Assembly (NCBI RefSeq): GCF_006874475.1 | Contig: NZ_VIRM01000049.1 | Coordinates: 1 to 64,000, forward strand | Length of the DNA: 64,000 nucleotides | Direction of reading: 5' to 3' | Source: Microbispora hainanensis | GTDB lineage: Bacteria > Actinomycetota > Actinomycetes > Streptosporangiales > Streptosporangiaceae | Part shown: positions 23,690 through 31,874 of the stretch, piece by piece | Position numbering within the stretch: position 1 is the stretch's first letter | How the letters are laid out: every line of letters begins with the position of its first letter | Program-made: the position numbers and the translations under genes | The notes under the pieces: model-generated | Databases searched by the model: none | Told to the model about the DNA's origin: nothing | The model's input: the letters and a program-made list of their open reading frames with translations, nothing else

Positions 23690-24166
23690 TCAGCCTGTGG
23701 GCATGCCGATCTGGCGGCGTTCGAGCAGGGAGCGCAGCGTGGCGAGGACCTGCCGGGTGGCCTCCCCCGGGGAGCCGTCGAGGGTGTCTCCGATCAGCTC
23801 GGCCAGCGCGTCGGTCACGGTGGCCTCCGCCGCGTCGACGAGCCGCGTGCCCTCGTCGGTCAGGGCCAGCAGGGAGGAGCGGCGATCGGCCGGGTTGGGC
23901 CGGCGGACGACCCATCCGTGCTTTTCGAGGCGGTCGACGCCCTTGCTGGTCGCGCCGATGCCGACGGCGAACTCGGCGGCGAGGTCCGCCACGCGAGATC
24001 CGGGGTGGTCGCGCAGGTGGCGCAGGGCCTCGAACTGGGAGGTGACGATCCCGTGCCGTTCCCGCAGCCGGTCGTTGAGGGCGTTGTAGAGGCGCGTCTC
24101 GCATCGGACGAGATCGGCGAAGAAGCCCTGGAGGCCGGTTGGGTCCCCGTTCGATTTAGATGCCAC
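23690..24166 (-). CDS. MarR-family transcriptional regulator
   Basis: A 158-residue winged-helix regulator. The dimerisation helix is LVRCETRLYNALNDRLRERHG. The HTH is SQFEALRHLRDHPGSRVADLAAEFAVGIGATSKGVDRLEKHGWVVR, and the wing is RPNPADRRSSLLALTDEGTRL. The GTG start follows TACACT at leaderless spacing; an upstream start would extend into the operator. It is divergent from an HSL esterase, and the 41-nt gap contains a TAGATGCC inverted repeat, so it probably represses both itself and the esterase. Confidence 0.88.
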   Translation of the reverse strand: MASKSNGDPTGLQGFFADLVRCETRLYNALNDRLRERHGIVTSQFEALRHLRDHPGSRVADLAAEFAVGIGATSKGVDRLEKHGWVVRRPNPADRRSSLLALTDEGTRLVDAAEATVTDALAELIGDTLDGSPGEATRQVLATLRSLLERRQIGMPTG

Positions 24167-24189
24167 GGCATATAGTGTACGGGCATCTA
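24157..24189. promoter_or_regulatory. MarR operator and divergent promoters
   Basis: TAGATGCC (24157-24164) and GGCATCTA (24182-24189) are perfect inverted arms. Between them lies TATAGT/TACACT (-10-like on both strands); on the minus strand TACACT is seven bases before the MarR GTG. Confidence 0.6.
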
Positions 24190-24207
24190 CTTCTGGTGGG
24201 AGCACTC

Positions 24208-25155
24208 ATGAGCAAGCAACAGCGCGCCCGGATCGACGCGATACTGCGACGGCCGCGACCCGAAGGACCCCGGTCGGTCGAGGCCCTCCGCACCGGCTTC
24301 GCGGCGCTGATGGCGCAGATGATCGTGCCGGACGCCATTCGTGTCACGCGGACGACGCTCGGCGACCGGCCCGCTCTGCGTGTCGAGCCGGACGACGGGC
24401 AACGCGCCGGGACGATCCTGTACTTCCACGGCGGCGGCTGGGTTTTCGGATCCCCCGAGACCGCCCTGTCGCTGACGGGAAACCTGGTGGTCAGGACCGG
24501 CTTCGCGGCCTACTCGCTGGACTACCGGCTCGCCCCCGAGCATCCGTTCCCCGCCGCGATCGACGACGCCGTGGGCGCCTACCGCGCCCTGCTCGACAGC
24601 GGCGAAGACCCCTCGGCCGTCGCGTTCGCCGGGGACTCCGCGGGCGGCGGCCTCGCGGTCACCACCTGCCTCGCCGCGCGCGACGCGGGTCTTCCGCTGC
24701 CCGCCGCCATCGTGGCGTTCTCCCCCGGTCTCGACGCCACCCGTACGGGCGAGAGCGTGGACACCAAGGAAGGCATCGATCCGATCTTCACCCGGGAGGC
24801 TCTCGAACGCACCGGGGCCATGTACCTCGGCGGGGCCGACCCGCGCCAGCCTCTGCTCAGCCCGGCGGTCCTCGCCGATCTGACCGGGTTTCCCCCGATG
24901 CTGCTTCAGGTGGGCACCAACGAGCTCCTGCTGGACGACTCCACGCGCCTGGCCGAGCGTGCCCGGGCGGCGGGAGTGGACGTGATCCTGGACGTCACCG
25001 CGGGCGTGCCGCACGTGTTCCAGTCGTTCGCCGGTGTGCTGGACGAGGCGGACGAGGCGCTGGACCGGGCGGCCTTGTTCCTCGGCCAGCGGATCCGCGC
25101 CGGGGGCGCGCCGCGCGTTTTCTCCCCCGCCGGGAGCCGCTCGGCCGGGTCGTGA
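24208..25155 (+). CDS. HSL-family alpha/beta hydrolase (esterase)
   Basis: A 315-residue esterase of the hormone-sensitive-lipase group. The oxyanion motif HGGG is at 74-77, the nucleophile Ser144 in GDSAGG, the acid near Asp243 in NELLLDD, and His269 in GVPHVF. The segment DYRLAPEHPFPAAIDD is diagnostic. ATG 24208 with GGTGGGAG upstream was chosen over a start 16 codons earlier that runs through the operator. It probably deacylates small esters. Divergent from a MarR regulator that likely senses its substrate. Confidence 0.9.
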   Translation: MSKQQRARIDAILRRPRPEGPRSVEALRTGFAALMAQMIVPDAIRVTRTTLGDRPALRVEPDDGQRAGTILYFHGGGWVFGSPETALSLTGNLVVRTGFAAYSLDYRLAPEHPFPAAIDDAVGAYRALLDSGEDPSAVAFAGDSAGGGLAVTTCLAARDAGLPLPAAIVAFSPGLDATRTGESVDTKEGIDPIFTREALERTGAMYLGGADPRQPLLSPAVLADLTGFPPMLLQVGTNELLLDDSTRLAERARAAGVDVILDVTAGVPHVFQSFAGVLDEADEALDRAALFLGQRIRAGGAPRVFSPAGSRSAGS

Positions 25156-25166
25156 TCAGTGGGTGC

Positions 25167-26402
25167 TCATGCCCGGTCGGCCGTCTGCGCGGGGGCGGGC
25201 GCCGGTGCGTCGCCGGGGACGGGGCGGGTGGCCCTCCGGCGGGTGGCGAGGGTGAGGAGCAGCGAGGCCGCCGTCAGCGTCACGCCGAACCAGACGACGC
25301 TGGTGACGCCCAGGTGATCGGCGAACAGGCCGCCGAACAGCGCGCCGAGTGCGATGGAGGTGTTGTACGCCATGGTGTTGAGCGACATGGCGGCTTCGAA
25401 GGTGTCGGGCGCGGCGGCCTGGGTCAGGTTGACCTGGGAGAGCTGGACGACGCCGAAGGAGACGCCCCAGAGCACCAGCGTGATGACCGCTCCGGCCTGC
25501 CCGTGCGCGATCGTGAGCAGCAGCAGCAACGACGTCACGAGTCCCGCGCAGCCGGCGATGAAGCTGCCCCTGAGGCTCTTGGTCACGGTGTATCCGGCGA
25601 CGAAGTTGCCGGCGGCGCCGCCCGCGCCGTACACCATCAGCGCCGCGGTGATGAAGAAGGGCGTGGCGGACGCGCTGTCCTCCAGGTAGGGGCGGACGAA
25701 CGTGTACGCGCCGAAGTGGCCGAGCACGAAGAGGACGATGGTGAACAGCACCAGGCGCAGCGGCACGTTCTTCAGCGGGAGGCCGAAGACCTCCCGCACC
25801 GAGACCGCGTTCGTCGACGGCAGCGACGGGATGACGGTGACGACCGTGAGGAAGACCAGCGCGCTGAGGCCGGCCCAGATGAGGAACGTGGTGCGCCAGC
25901 CGGTGAGGCTTTCCAGGACCGTTCCGAGTGGTATGCCCACGACCGCGGCGATCGAGATGCCGGACATCACGATCGCGGCGGCCCGGCTCGTGTGGCGTTC
26001 CGCGACGAGGCGCATGGCCATGCTCACGCCGATGGCCCAGAACACCCCGCTGGCGAAGCCCATGACGAGCCGTGTCGTCAGGACCAGCGGATAGTCCGGG
26101 GAGATCGCGGTGATCGTGTTTCCCACGGTCAGTATCGCCAGGAGCGTGGACAGCAGGACGCGCCGGTTGACGCGCCTGGTCCACGCCACGATGAAAGGCA
26201 CGCCGAGGCCGGCGGAGACGCCGTACAGGGTGACCATCAGCCCGGCGGCGCCCACGGATATGCGCAGGCTCGTGCTCATCGGGGTGAGCAGGCCGACGGG
26301 CATCAGCTCGGTGGTGAGGAAGACGAAGAGGCTGGCGGTGATCGCCGCGACGCCGAGCCATGCTCTGGCGGCCGAGTGCGGGTGTGTGCCTTGGGTGGCC
26401 AT
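25167..26402 (-). CDS. MFS transporter (DHA1 type)
   Basis: A 411-residue, twelve-helix major facilitator. It has the inter-helix 2-3 signature region GLGVPFIVAWTRRVNRRVLL, motif C-like MSGISIAAVVGIPLG in helix 5 (antiporter motif), and a central cytoplasmic loop near 195-215. Length and order match sugar/drug efflux members of DHA1. Its C-terminal tail is Pro/Ala-rich. It is divergent from a LysR regulator about 180 nt away, which probably induces it. Substrate unknown. Confidence 0.88.
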   Translation of the reverse strand: MATQGTHPHSAARAWLGVAAITASLFVFLTTELMPVGLLTPMSTSLRISVGAAGLMVTLYGVSAGLGVPFIVAWTRRVNRRVLLSTLLAILTVGNTITAISPDYPLVLTTRLVMGFASGVFWAIGVSMAMRLVAERHTSRAAAIVMSGISIAAVVGIPLGTVLESLTGWRTTFLIWAGLSALVFLTVVTVIPSLPSTNAVSVREVFGLPLKNVPLRLVLFTIVLFVLGHFGAYTFVRPYLEDSASATPFFITAALMVYGAGGAAGNFVAGYTVTKSLRGSFIAGCAGLVTSLLLLLTIAHGQAGAVITLVLWGVSFGVVQLSQVNLTQAAAPDTFEAAMSLNTMAYNTSIALGALFGGLFADHLGVTSVVWFGVTLTAASLLLTLATRRRATRPVPGDAPAPAPAQTADRA

Positions 26403-26525
26403 TGGTGTTCTTTCTGGTTGGTCGTTCGCCTGCCGGCGGGGCGTCGTTCGGCCACGCGGCGCGGCGGAGGGGGGCGGCGGCGGAGGGCCCTGTGGCCGCC
26501 GTCATCCAGGGTGGGCGATCGCCTA

Positions 26526-26574
26526 TCGATGAGTCCAACACATAGTTTTCATCAACATCGATCGTCGTTCATCA
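26526..26574. promoter_or_regulatory. Candidate LysR binding region
   Basis: TTCATCA occurs at 26548-26554 and again 20 bases on at 26568-26574. An inverted TCGATGA lies at 26526-26532. The spacing by helical turns and the position just before the LysR start suit LysR recognition and activation half-sites. Confidence 0.4.
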
Positions 26575-26581
26575 TGGTCGG

Positions 26582-27469
26582 GTGGAGCTGCAGCAACTGA
26601 GGTATGTCGTGGCGGTCGCGGAGACCAGGAACTTCACCCGGGCGGCCGAGCGCTGCCGGGTGGTGCAGTCGGCGCTCAGTCATCAGGTCGCGGCCCTGGA
26701 GCGGGAGCTGGGCGCGCGGTTGTTCGAGCGGACGAGCCGGCGCGTGCGGCTGACGCCGGCCGGAGAGGCGTTCCTCGCGGCGGCGCGGGAGTGCCTGGAG
26801 GCCGCGGACCGCGCGCGGGCCGAGGTCGCGGCCGCCGCCGGGGAGATCCGCGGGCGGCTCGCCGTGGGCACCATCCCCACGGTGGCGGCCGTCGATCTGC
26901 CGCTCGCCCTGCGGGACTATCGCCGGCGTTATCCGCGGGTGCGCATCACGCTCACCGCGGCGGGCAGCGACGAGCTGGTCGAGCGGGTCCGGCAGGGCGC
27001 TGTCGACGTCGCGTTCCTCGGCCTGCCGCCGCGTGCGGAGCCCCGGGGCGTTCGAAGTCGCCGTCTTGGCGGCGGCGAGCTGGTCGCGGTGGTCGCACCC
27101 GACTATCACCGGGCGGAGACCGAGGCGGACCTGCGGGGCCTGGCGGACGAGCCGTTCATCGACTTCCGTGTCGGCGCGGCCGGTCGGGCGCAGTCGGACG
27201 AGGCCTTCGCGGCCGCGGGGGTGCGGCGTGAGGTGCCCTTCGAGGTGTCGTCCGCCGACCTCATGGTCGATCTTGTGCGGCAGGGCCTCGGCGTGGGGAT
27301 GCTTCCCGCCGCGTACGCGCCGCGCTTTCCCGGCCTGCGCGTCATCCGTCTTCGCGACGCTCCCACCCGGGTGGAGCACCTGATCTGGGACAACCGGCCG
27401 TCTCCGGCGGCCACGGCCTTCCTTGAGCTGATCGACGCCGGTTACCCCGCGCATGTCGCTGTTACATGA
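26582..27469 (+). CDS. LysR-family transcriptional regulator
   Basis: A 295-residue LysR protein. The N-terminal HTH runs MELQQLRYVVAVAETRNFTRAAERCRVVQSALSHQVAALERELGARLFER, followed by the linker helix and a two-lobed effector domain from about residue 90 (RLAVGTIPTVAAVDLPLALRDYRRRYP). It starts with GTG. It is divergent from the MFS exporter, the classic LysR arrangement in which an inducer bound by the C-terminal domain activates the pump gene. Confidence 0.92.
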   Translation: MELQQLRYVVAVAETRNFTRAAERCRVVQSALSHQVAALERELGARLFERTSRRVRLTPAGEAFLAAARECLEAADRARAEVAAAAGEIRGRLAVGTIPTVAAVDLPLALRDYRRRYPRVRITLTAAGSDELVERVRQGAVDVAFLGLPPRAEPRGVRSRRLGGGELVAVVAPDYHRAETEADLRGLADEPFIDFRVGAAGRAQSDEAFAAAGVRREVPFEVSSADLMVDLVRQGLGVGMLPAAYAPRFPGLRVIRLRDAPTRVEHLIWDNRPSPAATAFLELIDAGYPAHVAVT

Positions 27470-27526
27470 TTACACTGAAAGCATGATCGTATCTTTCGAC
27501 GGCGCGACCTCCGGAGTGGTGCTCAC

Positions 27527-28294
27527 ATGATCGTCGAGTACATCCGCTACCGGATCGACCGGCAGGACGCGGAAGCGTTCGAAGCCGCCTACGCACGTGC
27601 CGCGGTGCCCTTGGCGGCCGCGCCGCAGTGTGTGGACTACGAACTGTCCCGGTGCGTGGACGAGCCCGGATGGTACATCCTGCGCATCATGTGGACCTCG
27701 GCCGAGGATCACCTGAAGGGTTTCCGGGGTGGCGAGCACTTCGCGGCGTTCTTCTCCGCGATCAAGCCCTATGTGCGGCAGATCGAGGAGATGCGGCACT
27801 ACGAGCGCACCGCGGTGCGCGGCACCGGATCCTCGGTGCCGAGCCTGTACGACTGGGCGGGTGGCGCCGAGGCGTTCGAGCGGCTCACCGAGACGTTCTA
27901 CGAGCAGGTTCTCGCCGACGACCTGATCGGTCCGCTCTTCGCCCACATGGACCCGGGCCACCCGAAGTATGTCGCGATGTGGCTGGCGGAGGTGTTCGGC
28001 GGGCCGTCCCGCTACACCAACGAGCGGGGCGGCTACCACCACATGCTGGTCCAGCATCTCGGCAAGGCCATCAGCGAACCTCAGCGCCGCCGCTGGGTGG
28101 GTCTGCTCATGGACGCCGCCGACGTAGCCGGGCTGCCCGGCGATCCCGAGTTTCGCGCCGCCTTCGCGGGTTACATCGAGTGGGGCACCCGTCTCGCCCT
28201 GGCCAACTCCCAGCCCGGCGCCCGTCCTCCGCAGCAGGCTCCGGTGCCCCGATGGGGGTGGGGTGTGGCCCCGCCCTACTCCCCCACCTCCTGA
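27527..28294 (+). CDS. Fusion: ABM monooxygenase domain + truncated hemoglobin
   Basis: A 255-residue chimera. Residues 1-95 form an antibiotic-biosynthesis-monooxygenase-type ferredoxin-like domain (VEYIRYRIDRQDAEAFEAAYARA; YELSRCVDEPGWYILRIMW). Residues about 105-235 are a group II truncated globin: YDWAGGAEAFERLTETFYEQVLADDLIGPLF, then the proximal-helix region GGYHHMLVQHLGKAIS. Such ABM-globin chimeras are known from Streptomyces, where a role in oxidative modification of quinones or NO/O2 chemistry was suggested. The RBS is GGAGTGG. The 3' end lies in a 13-bp repeat. Confidence 0.88.
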   Translation: MIVEYIRYRIDRQDAEAFEAAYARAAVPLAAAPQCVDYELSRCVDEPGWYILRIMWTSAEDHLKGFRGGEHFAAFFSAIKPYVRQIEEMRHYERTAVRGTGSSVPSLYDWAGGAEAFERLTETFYEQVLADDLIGPLFAHMDPGHPKYVAMWLAEVFGGPSRYTNERGGYHHMLVQHLGKAISEPQRRRWVGLLMDAADVAGLPGDPEFRAAFAGYIEWGTRLALANSQPGARPPQQAPVPRWGWGVAPPYSPTS

Positions 28295-28321
28295 TCCCAC
28301 CTCCTGATCCCACCCCTGATC
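28284..28321 (+). repeat. 13-bp tandem repeat at a stop codon
   Basis: CCACCTCCTGATC is present twice exactly (28284-28296, 28297-28309), then once shortened by one base (28310-28321). The stop codon of the ABM-globin gene lies in the first copy. Confidence 0.8.
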
Positions 28322-28345
28322 CCACGTCGTGAAATCCTCGGCGGG

Positions 28346-28765
28346 TCACGCGGGCGGCACGCCGAGCTGGGACAGCAGTTCCAGCTGGTCGAGATAGACG
28401 CGCATGCTGACGATCAACCCGTTTTCGATCGTGCAGACGTAGCAGGCGCGGAGGTTCAGCGGGCGGCCCGTCGGCGGGATGACCTTGCCGCCCGGTCCCA
28501 CGTAGGGCCCCTTGTGGGTGCCGATGAACACGACCTCGTCGATCGTCGTGTCGCCGGCGTCGAACGACTCCAGGACCACGGTGTGCACGTCCGGGAACGC
28601 CGCCCAGAACTCCTCCAGGTAGGAGCCGAGTTCCTCGCGGCCCTCGGCGAGGCCTTCGGGGCTGAGGATGGCCGCGTCGGGGCCGACCGTGCTGAGCAGC
28701 GCGCCAATGTCATGCGCATTGAACGAGGCGTTGTATCTGTCGCGCACCCGGCGGGCTTCACCCAC
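28346..28765 (-). CDS. SnoaL-like/ester-cyclase-fold protein
   Basis: A 139-residue NTF2-like cone-fold protein with VRDRYNASFNAHDIGALLSTVGPDAAILSPEG, the hallmark LEEFWAAFPDVHTVVLESFDAGDTTIDE, and NLRACYVCTIENGLIVSMRVYLDQLELLSQLG. SnoaL relatives act as polyketide cyclases, hydrolases or isomerases, and many are uncharacterised. GTG start. It is convergent with the ABM-globin gene, and a kinase-like gene lies upstream on the same strand with a gap of about 108 nt. Confidence 0.82.
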   Translation of the reverse strand: MGEARRVRDRYNASFNAHDIGALLSTVGPDAAILSPEGLAEGREELGSYLEEFWAAFPDVHTVVLESFDAGDTTIDEVVFIGTHKGPYVGPGGKVIPPTGRPLNLRACYVCTIENGLIVSMRVYLDQLELLSQLGVPPA

Positions 28766-28873
28766 GATGTCGGCCCTCCCTTATCGGTGGATGCCCTGCG
28801 AGCGCGGCGGCGCGCCCCTCTCGCCGCAGTTTTTGCCGGGCCCTGTTCACGCCTGCCGCGCCTGCTCACCGCT

Positions 28874-29356
28874 TCAGCGCGGCCGCTCGCCGGGATCGTC
28901 CTCCTCCCGTACGGCGAAGCCGCCGCGGCCGTCGAAGGTCACAGTACGGACCGCGTCGAACCCGTCCGACAGGCGCGGGCGGCGCAGGCGTTTCACCGTC
29001 GCGTACATGCCGACCTCGGGCACCCGCGCACGGCCGGGCCGTAGCGCGTTGCGCTCCAGGGACGCCGCGAGGTCGGGAGGGAACCAGTAGGCCACGACCC
29101 GGGCGCCGTGCTCCCGTGCGGCGACGACGAGCGGGCCCCACTCCTCGGGTGAGGGATTGGTGTTGTCCACGGCCACGTCGCGCCCCTGCTCCAGGGACTC
29201 GGCGATGGTCCGGAGCTGGCGCCGCTGCCGGCGGCGGGCGTTCGGCCAGTTGTCCTTGCTGACGTGGACGTGTGTCGCCACCAGGTGCTGCCGGTAGAAG
29301 GTGGTCTTGCCGGATGCCTGCAGCCCGACGAGGACGGCGACCTCCCGCCTGGTCAT
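28874..29356 (-). CDS. P-loop small-molecule or polynucleotide kinase-like ATPase
   Basis: A 160-residue AAA_33/Zeta-toxin-like P-loop protein. It has Walker A GLQASGKTT directly at the N-terminus, a following FYRQHLVATHVHVSKDNWPNAR, and a Walker-B-like VAVDNTNPSPEEW. The last third contains the Arg-rich lid region. These proteins phosphorylate nucleotides, polynucleotides or sugars; the substrate is not predictable. The start gives the family's usual short lead; an in-frame ATG 11 codons upstream is possible. It follows the APH-family gene within about 45 nt and is likely co-transcribed. Confidence 0.75.
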   Translation of the reverse strand: MTRREVAVLVGLQASGKTTFYRQHLVATHVHVSKDNWPNARRRQRRQLRTIAESLEQGRDVAVDNTNPSPEEWGPLVVAAREHGARVVAYWFPPDLAASLERNALRPGRARVPEVGMYATVKRLRRPRLSDGFDAVRTVTFDGRGGFAVREEDDPGERPR

Positions 29357-29401
29357 CGCTCCGGGGTCCGCGCCGGGGTCATACCTCATTGTCCCGCACG
29401 G

Positions 29402-30307
29402 TCAGGCGTCGTGGTCGGCCAGGATCTCGTCGATCACGCGAAGCCGGCCGGCGGCCTGTCTCTCGTTGGTGCCGATGACCTGGGCCAGGATGATCAGGGC
29501 CTTCCACAGCGCCCATCCCCGGGCCCGCGCCCAGGTGGCGTCGTCCTGGCGTACGGCCGTGCGGAAGGCGCGCCTGCTGTCCCCGCTGAACATGGTCCAG
29601 GCGATGACCAGATCGCAGGCGGGGTCGCCGACGCCCGAGGTGCCGAAGTCGATGACGGCGGTCAGCCGTCCCTGTTCGACGAGCAGGTTTCCGGCTGCGA
29701 TGTCGCCGTGGAACCACACGGGCCTGCCCTGCCAGGTCGCCTCCAGGGCGGCGTCCCAGACGGCCCTGGCGCGCGCGGTGCCGACCCGGCCCTCGAGGGC
29801 GGCCAGGGCGCGGCGGGTCTCGTCGTCGTAGTGGGCCGGGGACGTGCCGCGGTGGAAACTGTGCGCGCCGCCCCGCGGCCCGTCGGTGGCGTCGGCGCTC
29901 TGGAGGGCGAGCAGGAACTCGGCCACCGATACGGCGAACGCGGGCAGGTCGTCGATGCCGTCGGCGGAGGCGGTCTCCCCGTCCAGCCACCTCCGGACGG
30001 ACCATTCGAACGGATATCCCGCCCCCGGGGCGCCCTTGACCAGCGGTTCGGGCACGGCGACGGGCAACAAGGGGGCGAGGATCGGCAGCCACCGGTGTTC
30101 CTTGGCGACGGCCGGTGCGTAGCCGGCCGCGGTCGGGAGCCGGGCGGTCATGGTCTCGCCGAGCCGGTAGGTGCGGTTGTCCCAGCCGTCGACCGGGACC
30201 GGTGTCACGGGCAGGTGGCGCCATTGCGGGAACTGGTCGGCGATCAGTCGTCTCACCAGTGCCGCGTCGATTCCGGCGCGCCCGTCCGGGTGCGGTTGGT
30301 CGGCCAC
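29402..30307 (-). CDS. Aminoglycoside phosphotransferase-family kinase
   Basis: A 301-residue APH/choline-kinase-fold enzyme. It has GWDNRTYRLGETMTARLPT (nucleotide-binding loop), the catalytic loop WFHGDIAAGNLLV (HGDxxxxN), and the metal-binding VIDFG followed by VGDPACDLVIAW. It phosphorylates a hydroxyl on a small molecule; the subgroup is often called macrolide- or aminoglycoside-kinase-like, but resistance cannot be claimed. GTG at 30307 is preferred to a TTG 12 codons upstream. Divergent from a second APH-family gene. Confidence 0.85.
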   Translation of the reverse strand: MADQPHPDGRAGIDAALVRRLIADQFPQWRHLPVTPVPVDGWDNRTYRLGETMTARLPTAAGYAPAVAKEHRWLPILAPLLPVAVPEPLVKGAPGAGYPFEWSVRRWLDGETASADGIDDLPAFAVSVAEFLLALQSADATDGPRGGAHSFHRGTSPAHYDDETRRALAALEGRVGTARARAVWDAALEATWQGRPVWFHGDIAAGNLLVEQGRLTAVIDFGTSGVGDPACDLVIAWTMFSGDSRRAFRTAVRQDDATWARARGWALWKALIILAQVIGTNERQAAGRLRVIDEILADHDA

Positions 30308-30369
30308 CCCGGGAGTGTCGCCGCCGCCCTCGCGGCCGTGCAACGGGTTTTCCCCCGCGCCGGTTCTCC

Positions 30370-30375
30370 TACGAT
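30370..30375 (+). promoter_or_regulatory. Probable -10 of a leaderless promoter
   Basis: TACGAT is six bases before the ATG at 30382, with no ribosome-binding site between them. Confidence 0.5.
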
Positions 30376-30381
30376 CACGGC

Positions 30382-31230
30382 ATGGCAGAGGAGGAGCTGA
30401 CCGGGGGCGGAGTCAACCGTGTCGTCCGGGTGGGAGGCACGGTGCGCCGGCCGGCCCGCCGGTGGACACCGGTGGTGCACGCCCTGCTGGGCCATCTGGC
30501 GGTGGCAGGGTTCGGCGGAGCGCCGAGAGCGTACGGGTGCGACGGCGAGGGCCGGGAGGTGCTGGACTTCGTCCCGGGCGAGGTGCCCGGCTATCCCCTG
30601 CCGGCGTACGTGATGACCGATGAGGCGCTGGCCGGGGCCGGGGTGTTGCTGCGGGGCTACCACGACGCGACGGTGGGGTTCGCGCCGCCGGAGGGCGCCG
30701 AGTGGTACTTCCCGCCGCGCGCTCCGGCGGAGGTGGTCTGCCACGGTGACGTGGCGCCGTACAACTGCGTCTTCCGGGAGGGGCGGCCGGTGGCGTTCAT
30801 CGACTTCGACACCGCGCATCCGGGGCCGCGGGTGTGGGATGTGGCCTATGCCGCCTACCGGTTCGTGCCGTTGCACGATCGCGGCCGTGACGAGAGTGCT
30901 CCCGGGGTGGAGGAGCAGGCGCGGCGGCTGCGGGTGTTCGCCGACGCTTACGGGCTCGGCGCGGCGGACCGGGAGGCGTTGCCGCGGACGGCGCGGGCGC
31001 GGCTGGCGCATCTGGTGGCCCACATGCGTGCGGAGGCGGCGGCGGGTCATGAGGCGTTCGCCGCTCATGTCGCAGAGGGGCACGACGTGCTGTATGTCAC
31101 CGACAGCGCGCACGTCGCGCGTCACGAGGCGCTGTTCGTCTCGGCGCTGTCCTCGGCACTGTCGCCGTCCCCCTCGCCGGAGCCTCCGTCCGAAGGGACG
31201 GGCGGCAGGGTGGGGATGTCGGCGGGGTAG
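30382..31230 (+). CDS. Phosphotransferase (APH family)
   Basis: A 282-residue APH-fold kinase. The N-lobe is shortened (GGGVNRVVRVGGTVRRP is the phosphate-binding start). The catalytic loop VVCHGDVAPYNCVF and metal site AFIDFDTAHPGPRVWDVAYAAYRF are intact. The C-terminus is an all-helical region followed by a Ser/Pro-rich tail. That tail is encoded over the 3' end of the convergent ArsR gene, with 109 bases of shared sequence. ATG at 30382 fits the promoter hexamer upstream; earlier codons are Arg-rich and lie over the divergent gene. Confidence 0.82.
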   Translation: MAEEELTGGGVNRVVRVGGTVRRPARRWTPVVHALLGHLAVAGFGGAPRAYGCDGEGREVLDFVPGEVPGYPLPAYVMTDEALAGAGVLLRGYHDATVGFAPPEGAEWYFPPRAPAEVVCHGDVAPYNCVFREGRPVAFIDFDTAHPGPRVWDVAYAAYRFVPLHDRGRDESAPGVEEQARRLRVFADAYGLGAADREALPRTARARLAHLVAHMRAEAAAGHEAFAAHVAEGHDVLYVTDSAHVARHEALFVSALSSALSPSPSPEPPSEGTGGRVGMSAG

Positions 31231-31757
31231 AGCGACAGCAGCAGCCCGTACGGCTCGCCGCCGGGGGGTGGGGTGCGCCCGGGAGGGGGCGGGAGGTCGC
31301 GGAGGCGGGCGATGAGCGCGTCGGCCTCCTGCCGGGTGAGCCAGAGGTGGTTGAGCTGGGTGTGCTCGGGCTGTCCCGGCCGGGCGGGGAGCATCTCGGC
31401 GAGGGCGGCCCTGACGAGGAAGCCGGGTCCGGGTTCGGCGTCCTTGTGCAGCCGGAAGCCGCGGCTGACCAGGGCGAGGGTCTGTTCGGTGCCGCCGCGT
31501 ACGTGCCGGGTGCCGGCGAGGCGGACGATGCCTGCGTCGCGCAGGACGCGGACGTGGTAGGCGACGGTGCCCTTGGCGGCGTGCAGTGCCGTGGCCAGTT
31601 CTCCCAGTGTGGCGGGGCGCTGGCGGAGCAGGTTGACGATGCGGTGACGGACGGGGTGGCCGAGGGCCTTGAACTGCTCGGGGGTGCGCAGCTCCAGGAG
31701 CTCGGGCCCGCCCGGGGGCGTGCCGGGACGCTCCCCCGTCGTCTTCTCGTCGTTCAC
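31122..31757 (-). CDS. ArsR/winged-helix transcriptional regulator
   Basis: A 211-residue regulator with HTH at about residues 25-95: LRTPEQFKALGHPVRHRIVNLLRQRPATLGELATALHAAKGTVAYHVRVLRDAGIVR, then a wing THVRGGTEQ-like segment (TRHVRGGTEQTLALV). The rest is a helical effector region with a Gly/Ser/Asp/Glu-rich low-complexity end. GTG start. It is divergent from the DUF2218-methyltransferase gene, with an ATCAA/TTGAT dyad between them. Its 3' end overlaps the convergent phosphotransferase by 109 bases. Confidence 0.85.
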   Translation of the reverse strand: MNDEKTTGERPGTPPGGPELLELRTPEQFKALGHPVRHRIVNLLRQRPATLGELATALHAAKGTVAYHVRVLRDAGIVRLAGTRHVRGGTEQTLALVSRGFRLHKDAEPGPGFLVRAALAEMLPARPGQPEHTQLNHLWLTRQEADALIARLRDLPPPPGRTPPPGGEPYGLLLSLYPADIPTLPPVPSDGGSGEGDGDSAEDSAETNSAS

Positions 31758-31842
31758 GGGAGAAAAGTGTCGAGGATGGTCGACGCTTTGACAAACCGGC
31801 GAGCCGCCCATCACAATCACCGGACCGGAAGCGTCGGAAAAT

Positions 31843-31855
31843 ATCAACGCTTGAT
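31843..31855. promoter_or_regulatory. ArsR-type operator dyad
   Basis: ATCAA-CGC-TTGAT lies 20 bases before the methyltransferase ATG. A degenerate copy, TCGACGCTTTGAC, is at 31780-31792 close to the regulator's own start. It is probably bound by the divergent ArsR protein. Confidence 0.5.
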
Positions 31856-31874
31856 GTGTCACTGGAGGAAGCCG

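Noticed and set aside
29402-31230. The two APH-family genes as aminoglycoside-resistance determinants
   Set aside because: The HGD...N and IDF motifs only show kinase fold; the family covers many substrates and nothing local supports resistance.
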